Assembly (NCBI RefSeq): GCF_902498745.1
Contig: NZ_LR701479.1
Span: 1,819,663 to 1,883,662, forward strand
Length of the DNA stretch: 64,000 nt
Source of the DNA: Erythrobacter sp. EC-HK427
Lineage (GTDB): Bacteria; Pseudomonadota; Alphaproteobacteria; Sphingomonadales; Sphingomonadaceae
Direction of reading: 5' to 3'
Shown here: piece by piece, positions 52,299-61,052 of the stretch
How positions within the stretch are numbered: the first letter of the stretch is position 1
How the letters are laid out: each line of letters begins with the position of its first letter
Notes under the pieces: model-generated
The model's database searches: none
Seen by the model: the letters and a program-made list of their open reading frames with translations, nothing else
Told to the model about the DNA's origin: nothing
Made by a program: the position numbers and the translations under genes

Positions 52299-53470
52299 GC
52301 CGCAAGGCCGATCGTCCCCGCATCCTGCATCTGCACTCGACCTTCGATGCAGGTGGGAAGGAAGTACGCAATGTCCGCCTGATCAATGCCTGGGGCAAGG
52401 CGGCGGAGCATGCTATTGTGTCGGGTGATCTGGAAAAGCGCGGCGCGGCGCAGTTGATCGGGCGGAGCAATTCCGTGCGCTGGCCCAAATTCCCGCCGCT
52501 ATCGGGCACGCCGACGCCAGGCCGTCTGGCCAAGCTGGCGAAGGCGATGGCGGGTTACGACCTTATCTGCACCTACAATTGGGGCGCGATCGACGCGGTA
52601 ATGGCGCACACGATTTTTGCCGACAGCTTCAAGCTGCCGCCGCTGGTGCACCACGAAGACGGGTTCAACGAGGACGAGGCCAAGCGGCTGAAAAAGCGCC
52701 GCAACTGGTATCGCCGCATCGCGCTGGGCCGGACGGCGGCGATGGTGGTGCCGTCGGCCACGCTGGAGGACATCGCGCTTACCGTGTGGGATCAGCCGCG
52801 CACGCGCGTGCGGCGGATCGCCAACGGGATCGACACCCGCGCCTATGCCGCGCCGCCCAAGCGCGACATTCTGCCCAAGCTGCTGAAGCGCAAGGGCGAA
52901 TTTTGGCTCGGCTCGCTCGCCGGCTTGCGGCCCGTCAAACAGCTCGAACTGCTGGTGCGGGCGATGCCGTACCTGCCGCCCGAATGGCAGCTGGTGATCG
53001 CGGGCGAGGGGCCGGAGCGCGATGCGCTGCTCGCCGAGGCCGAGCGGCTGGGCGTCGAAGACCGCGTGCATCTGCCCGGCTTTGTCGCCGAACCGCAGAA
53101 GTTGATCGGCCATTTCGATATCTTCGCGCTATCCAGCCAGTCCGAGCAATTCCCCATTTCGGTGGTGGAGGCGATGGCGGCGGGGCTGCCGGTGGTCGCG
53201 CCGCGCGTGGGCGACATCGGGCGGATGGTCGCCAGCGAGAACGGGCCGCTGCTGGTCGATGCAGGCGACGGCGCGGCGCTGACTGCGGCGCTGGTCGATC
53301 TGGCGGGCAAACCTGCCGAGCGCAAACGCATCGGGCAGGCCAATCGCCAGAAGGCGCGCGCCGAATATGACGAAGGCAAAATGATCGAGCGGTACAAGGC
53401 GCTGTATTGGGGTCTGATGGAGAAATACGCCAAGCCCGCCGCGTCCGATGATGCCGGTGACGGTGACTAG
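52295..53470 (+). CDS. Glycosyltransferase family 4
   Basis: A GT-B-fold glycosyltransferase using an unknown sugar nucleotide. 391 residues; N-terminal acceptor domain begins ILHLHSTFDAGGKEVRNVRL. The donor domain has GSLAGLRPVKQLELLVRAMPYL, VIAGEGPERDALLAEAERLGVEDRVHLPGFV and the E-x7-E motif EQFPISVVEAMAAGLPVVA. The start overlaps the hydrolase stop (ATGA). No polysaccharide locus surrounds it, so a glycolipid or envelope role is only an inference from the family. Confidence 0.9.
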   Translation: MSRKADRPRILHLHSTFDAGGKEVRNVRLINAWGKAAEHAIVSGDLEKRGAAQLIGRSNSVRWPKFPPLSGTPTPGRLAKLAKAMAGYDLICTYNWGAIDAVMAHTIFADSFKLPPLVHHEDGFNEDEAKRLKKRRNWYRRIALGRTAAMVVPSATLEDIALTVWDQPRTRVRRIANGIDTRAYAAPPKRDILPKLLKRKGEFWLGSLAGLRPVKQLELLVRAMPYLPPEWQLVIAGEGPERDALLAEAERLGVEDRVHLPGFVAEPQKLIGHFDIFALSSQSEQFPISVVEAMAAGLPVVAPRVGDIGRMVASENGPLLVDAGDGAALTAALVDLAGKPAERKRIGQANRQKARAEYDEGKMIERYKALYWGLMEKYAKPAASDDAGDGD

Positions 53471-53583
53471 CCTTCATCGCGCATTCAGCGCCGGGTGGAC
53501 AGTCTTGCCTCTTCGATTGAAATGCGCCCCGTTACCGCCTAACAGCGCAGCCCGATCGTCCACAAAACGCTAGAACCAGACCC

Positions 53584-54369
53584 TTGGCCAAAGAACCTAT
53601 CCCCGCTCCCGCCCCCGCTCCGCGCCCTGATGCCGAGCAGGAAATGCTCATGCGCGAGGTGGATGAAGCTGTCCGTCAGGATCAGGCGACCACGTTCGCC
53701 AAGAAATACGGCTTTGCTATTGGCGGCGTGCTGCTGGCAGGCCTGCTGGCCTTTGGGGCCTACCTGATCTGGCAATCGCGCAGCGAAGCGGCGCTGGAAG
53801 CCAAGTCGGAAGAGCTGGTGCTGGCGATTGACGAGCTGGAAGCGGGCAATCTTGACCAAGCCGATGCCGATCTTACCGCGCTGTCCGAAGGGACGGACGG
53901 CCATGCGGCGATGGCAGCGCTGACGCGCGCTGGTATCGCCATTCAGAACGGCAATACCGAGCTGGCGGTGGAATTGTTTGACCGTGTGGCGAACAATGCC
54001 GATCTGCCCGCCGAGGTGCGCGATATCGCAGCCATCCGCTCGGTCACGGCAAATTGGGACAATCTCGATCCGCAGCAAGTGATCGACCGGCTGGGGCCGA
54101 TGGCGCAGGCGAGCAATCCCTATTTTGGCAGCGCGGGCGAACTCGTCGCGCACGCCTATCTGGCGCAGGACAAGCGCGATCAGGCAGGGCCGCTGCTCGT
54201 TGCCATCGCGCAGAACGAGGACGTTCCCGAATCGCTGCGCGCCCGCACGCGGCAGCTTGCAGGCCTGATCGGCTTTGATGCTATCGAGGATGTCGATGCG
54301 GCGCTTGATGAAATTACCGGAGGCGCAGAGCCTACACGCGGTGAACCGGCCGTCGAACTGGTCGAATAG
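53584..54369 (+). CDS. YfgM-like TPR membrane protein (ancillary SecYEG translocon subunit type)
   Basis: 261 residues: Pro/Ala-rich tail, one transmembrane helix (about 43-64, FAIGGVLLAGLLAFGAYLIW) and a periplasmic helical domain with TPR-like pairs (LVLAIDELEAGNLDQADADL, MAALTRAGIAIQNGNTELAVELFDRVA). In enterobacteria yfgM precedes bamB, as here, which with the topology supports the call. The start used is the TTG at 53584 (MAKEP); an in-frame ATG at 53644 would remove the first 20 residues. Likely helps hand over secreted proteins to chaperones. Confidence 0.75.
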   Translation: MAKEPIPAPAPAPRPDAEQEMLMREVDEAVRQDQATTFAKKYGFAIGGVLLAGLLAFGAYLIWQSRSEAALEAKSEELVLAIDELEAGNLDQADADLTALSEGTDGHAAMAALTRAGIAIQNGNTELAVELFDRVANNADLPAEVRDIAAIRSVTANWDNLDPQQVIDRLGPMAQASNPYFGSAGELVAHAYLAQDKRDQAGPLLVAIAQNEDVPESLRARTRQLAGLIGFDAIEDVDAALDEITGGAEPTRGEPAVELVE

Positions 54370-54384
54370 AAATACGGAAACAGC

Positions 54385-55749
54385 ATGACGAAATTGATCA
54401 TTCCCGCCCCTTTCCGCACCTGGCGCGCCGCGCTGGTGCTCGCATCGTGCAGCGCGCTCGCGGCGTGCAGCACGCTGGGCCTTGGCGGCGGCGGGAGTGA
54501 CGATCCGGAAACCCCTACGCTGGGCAACCGCCAGCCGATCCTTTCGCGCATCGCGACCGAAATCGTCGCCGATCCAGAGCTGGCAAATGTCGCCGTGGTG
54601 GTGCCTCCGGCGCAGAACAATCCCAATTGGGAGCAGGCGGGCGGCAATGCGGCCAAGGTGTCGGGCCACCGCACGCTTTCGGCAGCCCCTGTCCGCGCGT
54701 GGACGGCTTCGATTGCGGGCACGACCAATACCCGCCGCCTCGCCGCCGCTCCGGTAGTGGCCGACGGGATGGTTTTCGCGGTGGATACCGGCGCGACGGT
54801 GCACGCGTTCGATGCGCAGACCGGCGCGGTGCGCTGGCGCCATGAAATTGAAGTTACGGGCGACTTGCAGGACGCAACCTTTGGTGGCGGCGCGAGCTAT
54901 GCCGGAGGCAGGATTTATGCCACCAATGGCGTGGGCGATGTGGTGGCGCTGAACGCTGCCACGGGCGAGCAAATCTGGCGGGTCAAGCCCGCAGGCCCGC
55001 TGCGCGGATCACCGACTGTTGCGTTCAACTCGGTATTCGTGATGACCCAGAACAATCAGATAATCGCGCTCAATGCCGATGACGGGGCTGTGGTCTGGCA
55101 AAAGGCGGCGGCCATCGGCCAGCAGGGCGTGTTCGGCGTGGCCGCTCCGGCGGCTGGCCAAGGCACGCTGCTGGCAGGTTTTTCGAGCGGCGAACTGGTT
55201 GCCTACCGGTACGAGAACGGCCGCGAATTGTGGTCGGACGCGCTTTCGCGCACCTCGATCAGCACATCCGTGGGCACGCTGACCGATGTCGATGCCGATC
55301 CGATTATCGACCAGGGCCGCGTTTACGCGCTGGGGCAGGGCGGGCGCATGGCCGCTTATGAACTGCTCACCGGCCAACGCATCTGGGAACTGACGCTGGC
55401 GGGGATTTCGACCCCCACCATTTCCGGCGAATGGGTGTTCACCCTGACCGACGATTCGCGCCTGCTGGCGATCCAGCGCAATACGGGCCGCATCCGCTGG
55501 ATGACGCAGCTTGACCAGTGGCGCGATGTCGAAGACCGCGAAGGGCCGATTTTCTGGACGGGGCCGGTGCTTGCCAGCAACCGCCTGTGGATTGCCAGCT
55601 CGCGCGGCGTGGTGCGTTCGGTCGATGTGATGACCGGCACGGCGGCGGACTTTACCGAGCTTGATGCCGGTGTCTCGCTGCCCCCCGTGGTGGCGGACAA
55701 CACGCTGTATATCCTCGACGATAGCGGCCGCATCACCGCCTGGCGGTAA
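54385..55749 (+). CDS. bamB: Outer-membrane assembly lipoprotein BamB
   Basis: PQQ-type beta-propeller lipoprotein of the BAM complex that inserts outer-membrane proteins. 454 residues. Signal with lipobox LAAC (ALAACSTLG). Repeated propeller blades carry the W-motif: AFDAQTGAVRWRHEIE, ALNAATGEQIWRV, ALNADDGAVVWQK, YRYENGRELWSD, YELLTGQRIWEL, AIQRNTGRIRWMTQL. The C-terminal YILDDSGRITAWR closes the propeller. It is longer than the enteric protein (392) because of an extended N-terminus. der, often next, is absent. Confidence 0.92.
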   Translation: MTKLIIPAPFRTWRAALVLASCSALAACSTLGLGGGGSDDPETPTLGNRQPILSRIATEIVADPELANVAVVVPPAQNNPNWEQAGGNAAKVSGHRTLSAAPVRAWTASIAGTTNTRRLAAAPVVADGMVFAVDTGATVHAFDAQTGAVRWRHEIEVTGDLQDATFGGGASYAGGRIYATNGVGDVVALNAATGEQIWRVKPAGPLRGSPTVAFNSVFVMTQNNQIIALNADDGAVVWQKAAAIGQQGVFGVAAPAAGQGTLLAGFSSGELVAYRYENGRELWSDALSRTSISTSVGTLTDVDADPIIDQGRVYALGQGGRMAAYELLTGQRIWELTLAGISTPTISGEWVFTLTDDSRLLAIQRNTGRIRWMTQLDQWRDVEDREGPIFWTGPVLASNRLWIASSRGVVRSVDVMTGTAADFTELDAGVSLPPVVADNTLYILDDSGRITAWR

Positions 55750-55765
55750 CGCTTCCGCAATCGGC

Positions 55766-55791
55766 CGTCCCGCGACGGGACGCGGCGTTTT
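55766..55791 (+). terminator. Possible terminator after bamB
   Basis: CGTCCCG (55766-55772), loop CGA, CGGGACG (55776-55782), then CGGCGTTTTG. The stem is seven perfect base pairs but the T-run is only four long and starts five bases after the stem, so strength is doubtful. Confidence 0.45.
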
Positions 55792-55836
55792 GCCGTTACG
55801 CAGGTTTTAACCGTTCCGCGCTAGAGCGGGCGGGTA

Positions 55837-57195
55837 ATGAGCGCGCCTTCGCCCACCCCTTCGCGGCCCCCGGCCAGCGATGTATCGCCCATGGTCGGGC
55901 TGGTCGGCCTCGCCGTCCTGATCGGCTATATCCTGTTTGCCCGGTCGTTCCCGGAGATTTCGGCGGCGTTCGGCTATCCAGTCGATCGCGGCCCGCTCTC
56001 CGGCCCCTATTCGGCGATGCTGTGCATGGTGTTGACCGGCGGCGCGATGGCGGCGTGGTCGGTCTTCGTCGACAAGGTGCACCGCAACCCCAGCACCGGC
56101 ATCGATTGGGACAACCCGCGCAAGCTTGACGCGGTGATCGACATCTCCATCACCAAGCTGGCGGGCCTGTGGGCGACATGGTTCATCATCGGCGGGCTCT
56201 ACTGCCTTGGCCGCTGGTATTGGGAAGGGCAGTATCTCTTCGCCATGCAGGTGCTCGGCGCGGCGGTGGTGCCGCTGGTGATCCTCAGCGTCCCCTATGT
56301 GCTGTGGACAGACCGCGTGCTGAAAAACCCGCGCGACCACACATGGCATTTCGGGGCGATGCTGATCGGGCGCGATGCCTATGATTTCGAGGAAGTGAAG
56401 CATCACTGGCGCAGCTGGATCATCAAGGGCTTCTTCACTGCCTTCATGATCTCGATCATCCCCATCGGCTTCCAGACCGTGGTGGAGACGCAGACCTCGG
56501 AGCTGTGGGCCAATCCGGTGCTGCTCGGCGTGTTCCTGTTCGAGATATTGTTCGTGATCGATGTGCAGATCGGCACGGTAGGGTACCTGCTGACCTTCCG
56601 CCCGCTCGACGCGCATATCCGCAGCGGCAACCCGTTTCTTGGCGGCTGGATCGCGGCGCTGGCCTGTTATCCGCCGCTCGCCTGGGGTCTGCTCGGCAAT
56701 ATCATTAAATATGACGTGAACACGGCGGACTGGGCGTACTGGTTTGCCGATTATCCGGTGCTGCTGTGGATCTGGGCGGCGTGGCTGGTGTTCCTCACCG
56801 GCATCTATGCGTGGGCGACGGTGGCCTTCGGCATCCGCTTTTCCAACCTCACCTATCGCGGGGTGATTACGAGCGGACCGTACCGCTTCACCCGGCACCC
56901 GGCCTATGTCTCGAAAAACCTGTTCTGGTGGTGCTCCACCATGCCTTTCCTCGTCACCAGCGATTCCTATGTCGATATGATCCGCAACACGGTTTTTATC
57001 GCCTTGGTCAGCGCCATCTATTACTGGCGCGCCCGCACCGAAGAGGCGCATTTGCTCGCCGAAGACCCGAAATACCGCGAATATTACGACTGGATGCAGG
57101 AACACGGGCTCCTGACCGCCCGGCTGGCCAAGCTGCTGCGCTGGGCGAACCCGCGCAAAGGGCAAGGCCGGCTGGAACCGCAAGCGGCGGAGTGA
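55837..57195 (+). CDS. Large isoprenylcysteine carboxyl methyltransferase-like membrane protein
   Basis: 452 residues with about ten transmembrane helices. The C-terminal part carries the ICMT/PEMT signature: SGPYRFTRHPAYVSKNLFWW, the SAM-binding RHP motif, followed by YWRARTEEAHLLAEDPKYREYYDWM, the EExxL...Y-x-EY end of the family. The N-terminal roughly 250 residues are an additional polytopic region not part of ICMT. A methyltransferase on lipid or isoprenoid thiol is expected from the C-terminal motif; the actual substrate is unknown. Confidence 0.78.
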   Translation: MSAPSPTPSRPPASDVSPMVGLVGLAVLIGYILFARSFPEISAAFGYPVDRGPLSGPYSAMLCMVLTGGAMAAWSVFVDKVHRNPSTGIDWDNPRKLDAVIDISITKLAGLWATWFIIGGLYCLGRWYWEGQYLFAMQVLGAAVVPLVILSVPYVLWTDRVLKNPRDHTWHFGAMLIGRDAYDFEEVKHHWRSWIIKGFFTAFMISIIPIGFQTVVETQTSELWANPVLLGVFLFEILFVIDVQIGTVGYLLTFRPLDAHIRSGNPFLGGWIAALACYPPLAWGLLGNIIKYDVNTADWAYWFADYPVLLWIWAAWLVFLTGIYAWATVAFGIRFSNLTYRGVITSGPYRFTRHPAYVSKNLFWWCSTMPFLVTSDSYVDMIRNTVFIALVSAIYYWRARTEEAHLLAEDPKYREYYDWMQEHGLLTARLAKLLRWANPRKGQGRLEPQAAE

Positions 57196-57230
57196 CCCCG
57201 CGCCGGAGGCGCCCTTAAGCACCTTAAGCA

Positions 57231-57304
57231 TTTCGCGCAGAGATCGCGGAGAGCGCAGAGGCAGTCGCAATCACCTCTCTGCGGTCTCTGCGATCTCTGC
57301 GCGA
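57231..57304. repeat. Imperfect inverted repeat with TCTCTGCG arms
   Basis: Arms 57231-57261 (TTTCGCGCAGAGATCGCGGA...) and 57274-57304 (...GATCTCTGCGCGA) are complementary with a few mismatches around a 12-base loop. It lies between the convergent methyltransferase-like gene and ubiA, where it could stop transcription from both sides. The pattern of repeated GCAGAG/CTCTGC units suggests a dispersed extragenic palindrome. Confidence 0.75.
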
Positions 57305-57330
57305 GACGACATTGCTGAGGCTTCGCCGCG

Positions 57331-58242
57331 TTACGCCCCCGCATTCCCCGCGACGAAACACGCCGTCGCCATCAGCGCGCCCGCCCAGCGGTTCGAGCGG
57401 AAGCGGGCGAGGGGATTGTCTGGGTCTGCCGGATCGAGCGTGATGACTTGCCACGCCAGATGCAGCGCGACCGGCGCCAGCGCGAGCAATGCTACCGGAT
57501 CGCTCCGCAGCCACCAGAAGGCGAGCGCCCACAGACCCACAGCCAGCGCATAGAACAGCGCGACTCCGCCCTGCACCCGCCCGCCCAGCCGCAGGGCCGA
57601 GCTTTTGATGCCGACCAGCGCATCATCCTCGCGGTCTTGCAGCGCGTAGATCGTGTCATAGCCGATCGTCCAGAACACCGCGCCGCCATACAGCGCCAGC
57701 ATCACCGCCAGATTGTCGTCGCGCAGGGCCATCCAGCCGACCAGTGCGCCCCAGTTGAACACCAGCCCCAGCCATGCCTGCGGCCACCAGGTAATGCGCT
57801 TCATAAACGGATAGGCAGCGACCATGGCGAGGCTGCCCAGCGCCACCAATTGCGCCTCCAGCCGCAATTGCAGCAGCACGACAAGGCCGATGAGGCACAG
57901 GCCGATGAGCCACACCCACGCCGCGCGTTTGCTCACCCGCCCGCTGGCAATCGGGCGCAGCGCGGTGCGCGCGACTTGCTTGTCCAGATCGGCATCGACG
58001 ATATCGTTATACACGCAGCCCGCCGCGCGCATGGCAATCGCGCCGAGCAGCAGCCACGCAACCAGCGCCCATTGCGCGCCCGCACCGGTCAGCCACACGC
58101 TCCACGCACAGGGCCAGAACAGCAGCCACCAGCCGATGGGCCGGTCAAACCGCCCCAGCAGCGCATAGTCGCGCAGGGGCTGCGGCAGGCGCTCGGCAAG
58201 GCTGCGATGCTCGGTGTCGGGCGTGATGGTTTCGCTTGTCAC
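57331..58242 (-). CDS. ubiA: 4-hydroxybenzoate polyprenyltransferase
   Basis: Attaches the polyprenyl chain to 4-hydroxybenzoate in ubiquinone synthesis. 303 residues, eight or nine transmembrane helices. First Asp-rich motif GCVYNDIVDADLDKQVART, second motif GYDTIYALQDREDDALVGIKSSAL, and the usual RPIASGRVS after the first. The GTG at 58242 gives MTSETITPD and a family-type N-terminus; the long frame upstream is antisense to rsmE. Divergent from rsmE across 39 bases. Confidence 0.95.
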   Translation of the reverse strand: MTSETITPDTEHRSLAERLPQPLRDYALLGRFDRPIGWWLLFWPCAWSVWLTGAGAQWALVAWLLLGAIAMRAAGCVYNDIVDADLDKQVARTALRPIASGRVSKRAAWVWLIGLCLIGLVVLLQLRLEAQLVALGSLAMVAAYPFMKRITWWPQAWLGLVFNWGALVGWMALRDDNLAVMLALYGGAVFWTIGYDTIYALQDREDDALVGIKSSALRLGGRVQGGVALFYALAVGLWALAFWWLRSDPVALLALAPVALHLAWQVITLDPADPDNPLARFRSNRWAGALMATACFVAGNAGA

Positions 58243-58281
58243 GGCTTGCCTGTTAGCGCCGCTTGCCCCAAGTGCATAGCC

Positions 58282-59037
58282 ATGCCCGCTACCCCCGCCT
58301 GGCCGCCACGATCCGCCCCGCGCCTGTTTGTTGAACAGCCGCTGGGCGAGGGCGTGCAGATCACTCTGGATGCTCCGAAAGCGCATTACCTCGCCCGCGT
58401 TATGCGCGTGGGGGAAGGGGATGCGGTTATCCTGTGCGACGACCAAACCGGCGAATGGACAAGCGAAGTGATCGCCGCGGGCAAGCGCGAGGTCGCGCTG
58501 GCGGTGAAGGATCGCTTGCGCCCGCGCGAGGCGGTGCCCGATCTGGTGCTCTGCCCCGCACTGCTCAAGAAAGACCGCTTCGATCTGGTGCTGGAAAAGG
58601 CCACGGAGCTGGGCGTCGCCCGCATCCAGCCGGTACTGACGCGCCGCTGCGTGGCGGACAAGCTCAACCCCGATCGCGCGCGGATGATCGTCACCGAGGC
58701 GGCCGAGCAATGCGCGCGCACCGCGCTGCCCGAACTGGGCGAAGTGACGAAGCTGGAGGTGCTGCTGCGCGATTGGCCGGAAAGCCGCGCGCTGTTCTTC
58801 GCCGATGAACTGGGGGGAGAGCCTGCGGGCCATGCCTTTGCCGCGCACGGCACCCCTGCCGCCATCCTGATCGGCCCCGAAGGCGGCTTTGACGATGCCG
58901 AGCGGGCGGCCATCCGCGCGCATCCGATGGCGAAACCCGTCAGCCTCGGCCCGCGAATACTGCGCGGGGAAACCGCCGCGATTGCCGCGCTTTCGCTGTG
59001 GATGGGCATTGCCGGCGATTGGCGGCAGTCACCATAG
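58282..59037 (+). CDS. rsmE: 16S rRNA (uracil-1498-N3)-methyltransferase
   Basis: Methylates U1498 of 16S rRNA. 251 residues: PUA-like N-terminal part (PRLFVEQPLGEGVQITLDAPKAHYLARVMRVGEGDAVILCD), then the SPOUT knot with LLKKDRFDLVLEKATELGV, RMIVTEAAEQCARTALPEL and the SAM loop ILIGPEGGFDDAE with the trefoil SLGPRILRGETAAIAAL at the end. Start at the ATG at 58282. gshA follows after 78 bases; the divergent ubiA start is 39 bp away. Confidence 0.96.
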   Translation: MPATPAWPPRSAPRLFVEQPLGEGVQITLDAPKAHYLARVMRVGEGDAVILCDDQTGEWTSEVIAAGKREVALAVKDRLRPREAVPDLVLCPALLKKDRFDLVLEKATELGVARIQPVLTRRCVADKLNPDRARMIVTEAAEQCARTALPELGEVTKLEVLLRDWPESRALFFADELGGEPAGHAFAAHGTPAAILIGPEGGFDDAERAAIRAHPMAKPVSLGPRILRGETAAIAALSLWMGIAGDWRQSP

Positions 59038-59115
59038 GCCGGTTGCACCCGACGAAAAAGCAGGTGGCGATTTGCTACGGGTCGGCTACACACGCCGCGA
59101 TTTGAGGGAGCAGGT

Positions 59116-60501
59116 ATGAGCACGCGCAAAGCCAGCGAAGGCGAGGAACCGCGGATCGAAAGCCGCGATCAACTGATTGCGCCGATGGCGAAGGGCGAGA
59201 AGCCCAAGGCGCAATGGCGCATCGGCACCGAGCACGAAAAGCTGGTTTACAAGACCTCCGATTATCACGCGCCGTCCTATGGCGAGCCGGGGGGTATCCG
59301 CGACATCCTGATGGCCATGCGCGAATTTGGCTGGGAGCCGGTGGAGGAAGCGGGGCCGGATGGCAGCGTGAACGCCATCGCCATGTCGGGCAGCGACGGG
59401 ACGATCAGTCTGGAACCGGCAGGCCAACTGGAACTGTCGGGCGCGCCATTGGAAACGCTGCACCAGACCTGCGCCGAAACCGGCCGCCATCTGATGCAGG
59501 TTAAACAAGTGGGCGAGGCGTGCGAGGTCGGCTTTCTTGGCCTCGGAATGTGGCCCGACAAGACCCGCGCAGAGCTGCCGGTGATGCCCAAGCAGCGTTA
59601 TGCCATCATGATGCGCCATATGCCGCGCGTGGGCAGCCTCGGGCTCGACATGATGCTGCGCACCTGTACCATTCAGGTTAATCTGGATTACTCGTCAGAA
59701 ACGGATATGGTGAAGAAATTCCGCACCGGCCTGGCGCTGCAACCGCTCGCCACCGCCCTCTTCGCCAACTCGCCCTTTACCGAGGGTAAGCCCAACGGCT
59801 TCCTTTCCTATCGCAGCCACATCTGGTCGGACACCGATCCGCAGCGCACCGGGATGCTGCCTTTCGTGTTCGAGGACGGCTTCGGCTATGAACGCTATGT
59901 CGACTATATGCTCGATGTGCCGATGTACTTTGTCTATCGTGACGGCACCTATATCGACGCTGCCGGGCAGAGCTTCCGCGACTTTATGCGGGGCGAACTC
60001 CCCGCGCTGCCGGGCGAATTGCCGACGGCCAGTGATTGGTGGGATCACCTTTCCACTGCCTTCCCCGAAGTGCGGTTGAAAAGTTTCCTCGAAATGCGCG
60101 GCGCCGATGGTGGCCCCTGGAATCGCATCTGCGCGCTGCCCGCCTTCTGGGTGGGCTTGCTCTACGATCAGGGCGCGCTCGATGCGGCGTGGGCGCTGGT
60201 CGAGCATTGGTCGATGGAAGAGCGCGAGGCGCTGCGCAACGCCGTGCCCGCGCAAGGCCTTGCCGCCGCCATTCCGGGCGGGCGCACGCTCCGAGATCTG
60301 GCCCGCGAAGTGCTCGACATCGCGCACCAGGGCCTCGTCGCGCGCGCCGCGCTCAATTCGATGGGCGACAATGAAAGCGGCTTCCTCAGCCCGTTGCGCG
60401 AGATTGTCGAGAGCGGCAAAGTGCCCGCGCAATTGCTGCTCGACAAATATCACGGCGAATGGGGCGGTGACATTTCGCGCGTGTATGAGGAAAGCTTCTG
60501 A
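59116..60501 (+). CDS. gshA: Glutamate-cysteine ligase (plant/alphaproteobacterial type)
   Basis: Joins glutamate and cysteine with ATP, the first step of glutathione synthesis. 461 residues with the class-3 GCL features: WRIGTEHEKLVYK, EPAGQLELSGAPLETLHQTCAE, LGLGMWPDKTRAELPVMPKQRYAIMM, TIQVNLDYSSETDMVKKFR and LEMRGADGGPWNRICALPAFWVGLLYD. This type is unrelated in sequence to the enteric GshA. GGGAGCAGGT lies before the ATG at 59116. rsmE-gshA is a common alphaproteobacterial pair. Confidence 0.96.
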   Translation: MSTRKASEGEEPRIESRDQLIAPMAKGEKPKAQWRIGTEHEKLVYKTSDYHAPSYGEPGGIRDILMAMREFGWEPVEEAGPDGSVNAIAMSGSDGTISLEPAGQLELSGAPLETLHQTCAETGRHLMQVKQVGEACEVGFLGLGMWPDKTRAELPVMPKQRYAIMMRHMPRVGSLGLDMMLRTCTIQVNLDYSSETDMVKKFRTGLALQPLATALFANSPFTEGKPNGFLSYRSHIWSDTDPQRTGMLPFVFEDGFGYERYVDYMLDVPMYFVYRDGTYIDAAGQSFRDFMRGELPALPGELPTASDWWDHLSTAFPEVRLKSFLEMRGADGGPWNRICALPAFWVGLLYDQGALDAAWALVEHWSMEEREALRNAVPAQGLAAAIPGGRTLRDLAREVLDIAHQGLVARAALNSMGDNESGFLSPLREIVESGKVPAQLLLDKYHGEWGGDISRVYEESF

Positions 60502-60516
60502 TCGCTTTGAAAATGA

Positions 60517-60906
60517 TCAGGAATAGCTGACCACTTCAAATTCGATCCCGTCCCAGTCAAAGAAATAGAAGCTGCGCGGGCCGGGTTCGTAGGTGCCGTG
60601 GCTGAAGGTTTCGAGCCCGTGGCGCTGCACCACCGCATCCGCCGCGTCGAGATCGGCGACCTGCAAGCCGACATGGTTCATCGGCTTGCCCTTGCTCTGG
60701 CCAGCGTGATCCGCGCCGTCAGACCACAGCGCGAGATAGCTCGTCTCGCTCCCCACATGGGCAAATTCGCCGCTCTCTCCGTGCGGCGCGCGAAGGCGCA
60801 AGTGCCAGCCCAGCAGGTCTTCAAACAGCCGAATCGAACGGTCGAGTTGGCTGACGGTGAGGTTCACGTGTTCGATGAATCCGGCGGTTGCGGGGTGATT
60901 TTGCAT
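60517..60906 (-). CDS. VOC-fold (glyoxalase/dioxygenase) protein
   Basis: 129 residues with the vicinal-oxygen-chelate fold as two beta-alpha-beta units: EHVNLTVSQLDRSIRLFEDLLGWHLR (metal His), HVGLQVADLDAADAVVQRHGL (second metal His) and YFFDWDGIEFEVVSYS (metal Glu). The substrate is unknown. The ATG at 60906 has AAAGGAC six bases upstream; an upstream in-frame ATG is not supported. A SoxR box lies in the gap to soxR and is placed like a SoxR-controlled promoter for this gene, so a role in redox or electrophile stress is inferred. Confidence 0.83.
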   Translation of the reverse strand: MQNHPATAGFIEHVNLTVSQLDRSIRLFEDLLGWHLRLRAPHGESGEFAHVGSETSYLALWSDGADHAGQSKGKPMNHVGLQVADLDAADAVVQRHGLETFSHGTYEPGPRSFYFFDWDGIEFEVVSYS

Positions 60907-60995
60907 GGCAAGTCCTTTGTATAAAGCGTTGATAATATTCACTACAGGTGCGCCTATCTGCGCCGCCGTGAATCGCGACTTGCACACTCATGCAA

Positions 60996-61013
60996 CCTCA
61001 AGTTAAGGTGAGG
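60996..61013 (-). promoter_or_regulatory. SoxR binding site
   Basis: CCTCAAGTTAAGGTGAGG is a near-palindrome matching the SoxR box CCTCAAGTTAACTTGAGG at 16 of 18 positions. On the minus strand it follows TTGACC (61019-61014), and a 19-base spacer leads to CATGAG, the overlong spacing typical of MerR-family promoters. It faces the VOC-fold gene. The soxR gene reads away on the other side, so autoregulation is possible too. Confidence 0.78.
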
Positions 61014-61052
61014 TCAAGCTTTTGTTGAAGATTTTTCGCTAGGGCAGGCGCG

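Noticed and set aside
57448-58281. Apparent N-terminal extension of rsmE
   Set aside because: It is antisense of ubiA; RsmE family sequence starts at the ATG at 58282.
58243-58923. Apparent N-terminal extension of ubiA through the rsmE region
   Set aside because: It is antisense of rsmE. UbiA-like sequence begins only after the GTG at 58242.
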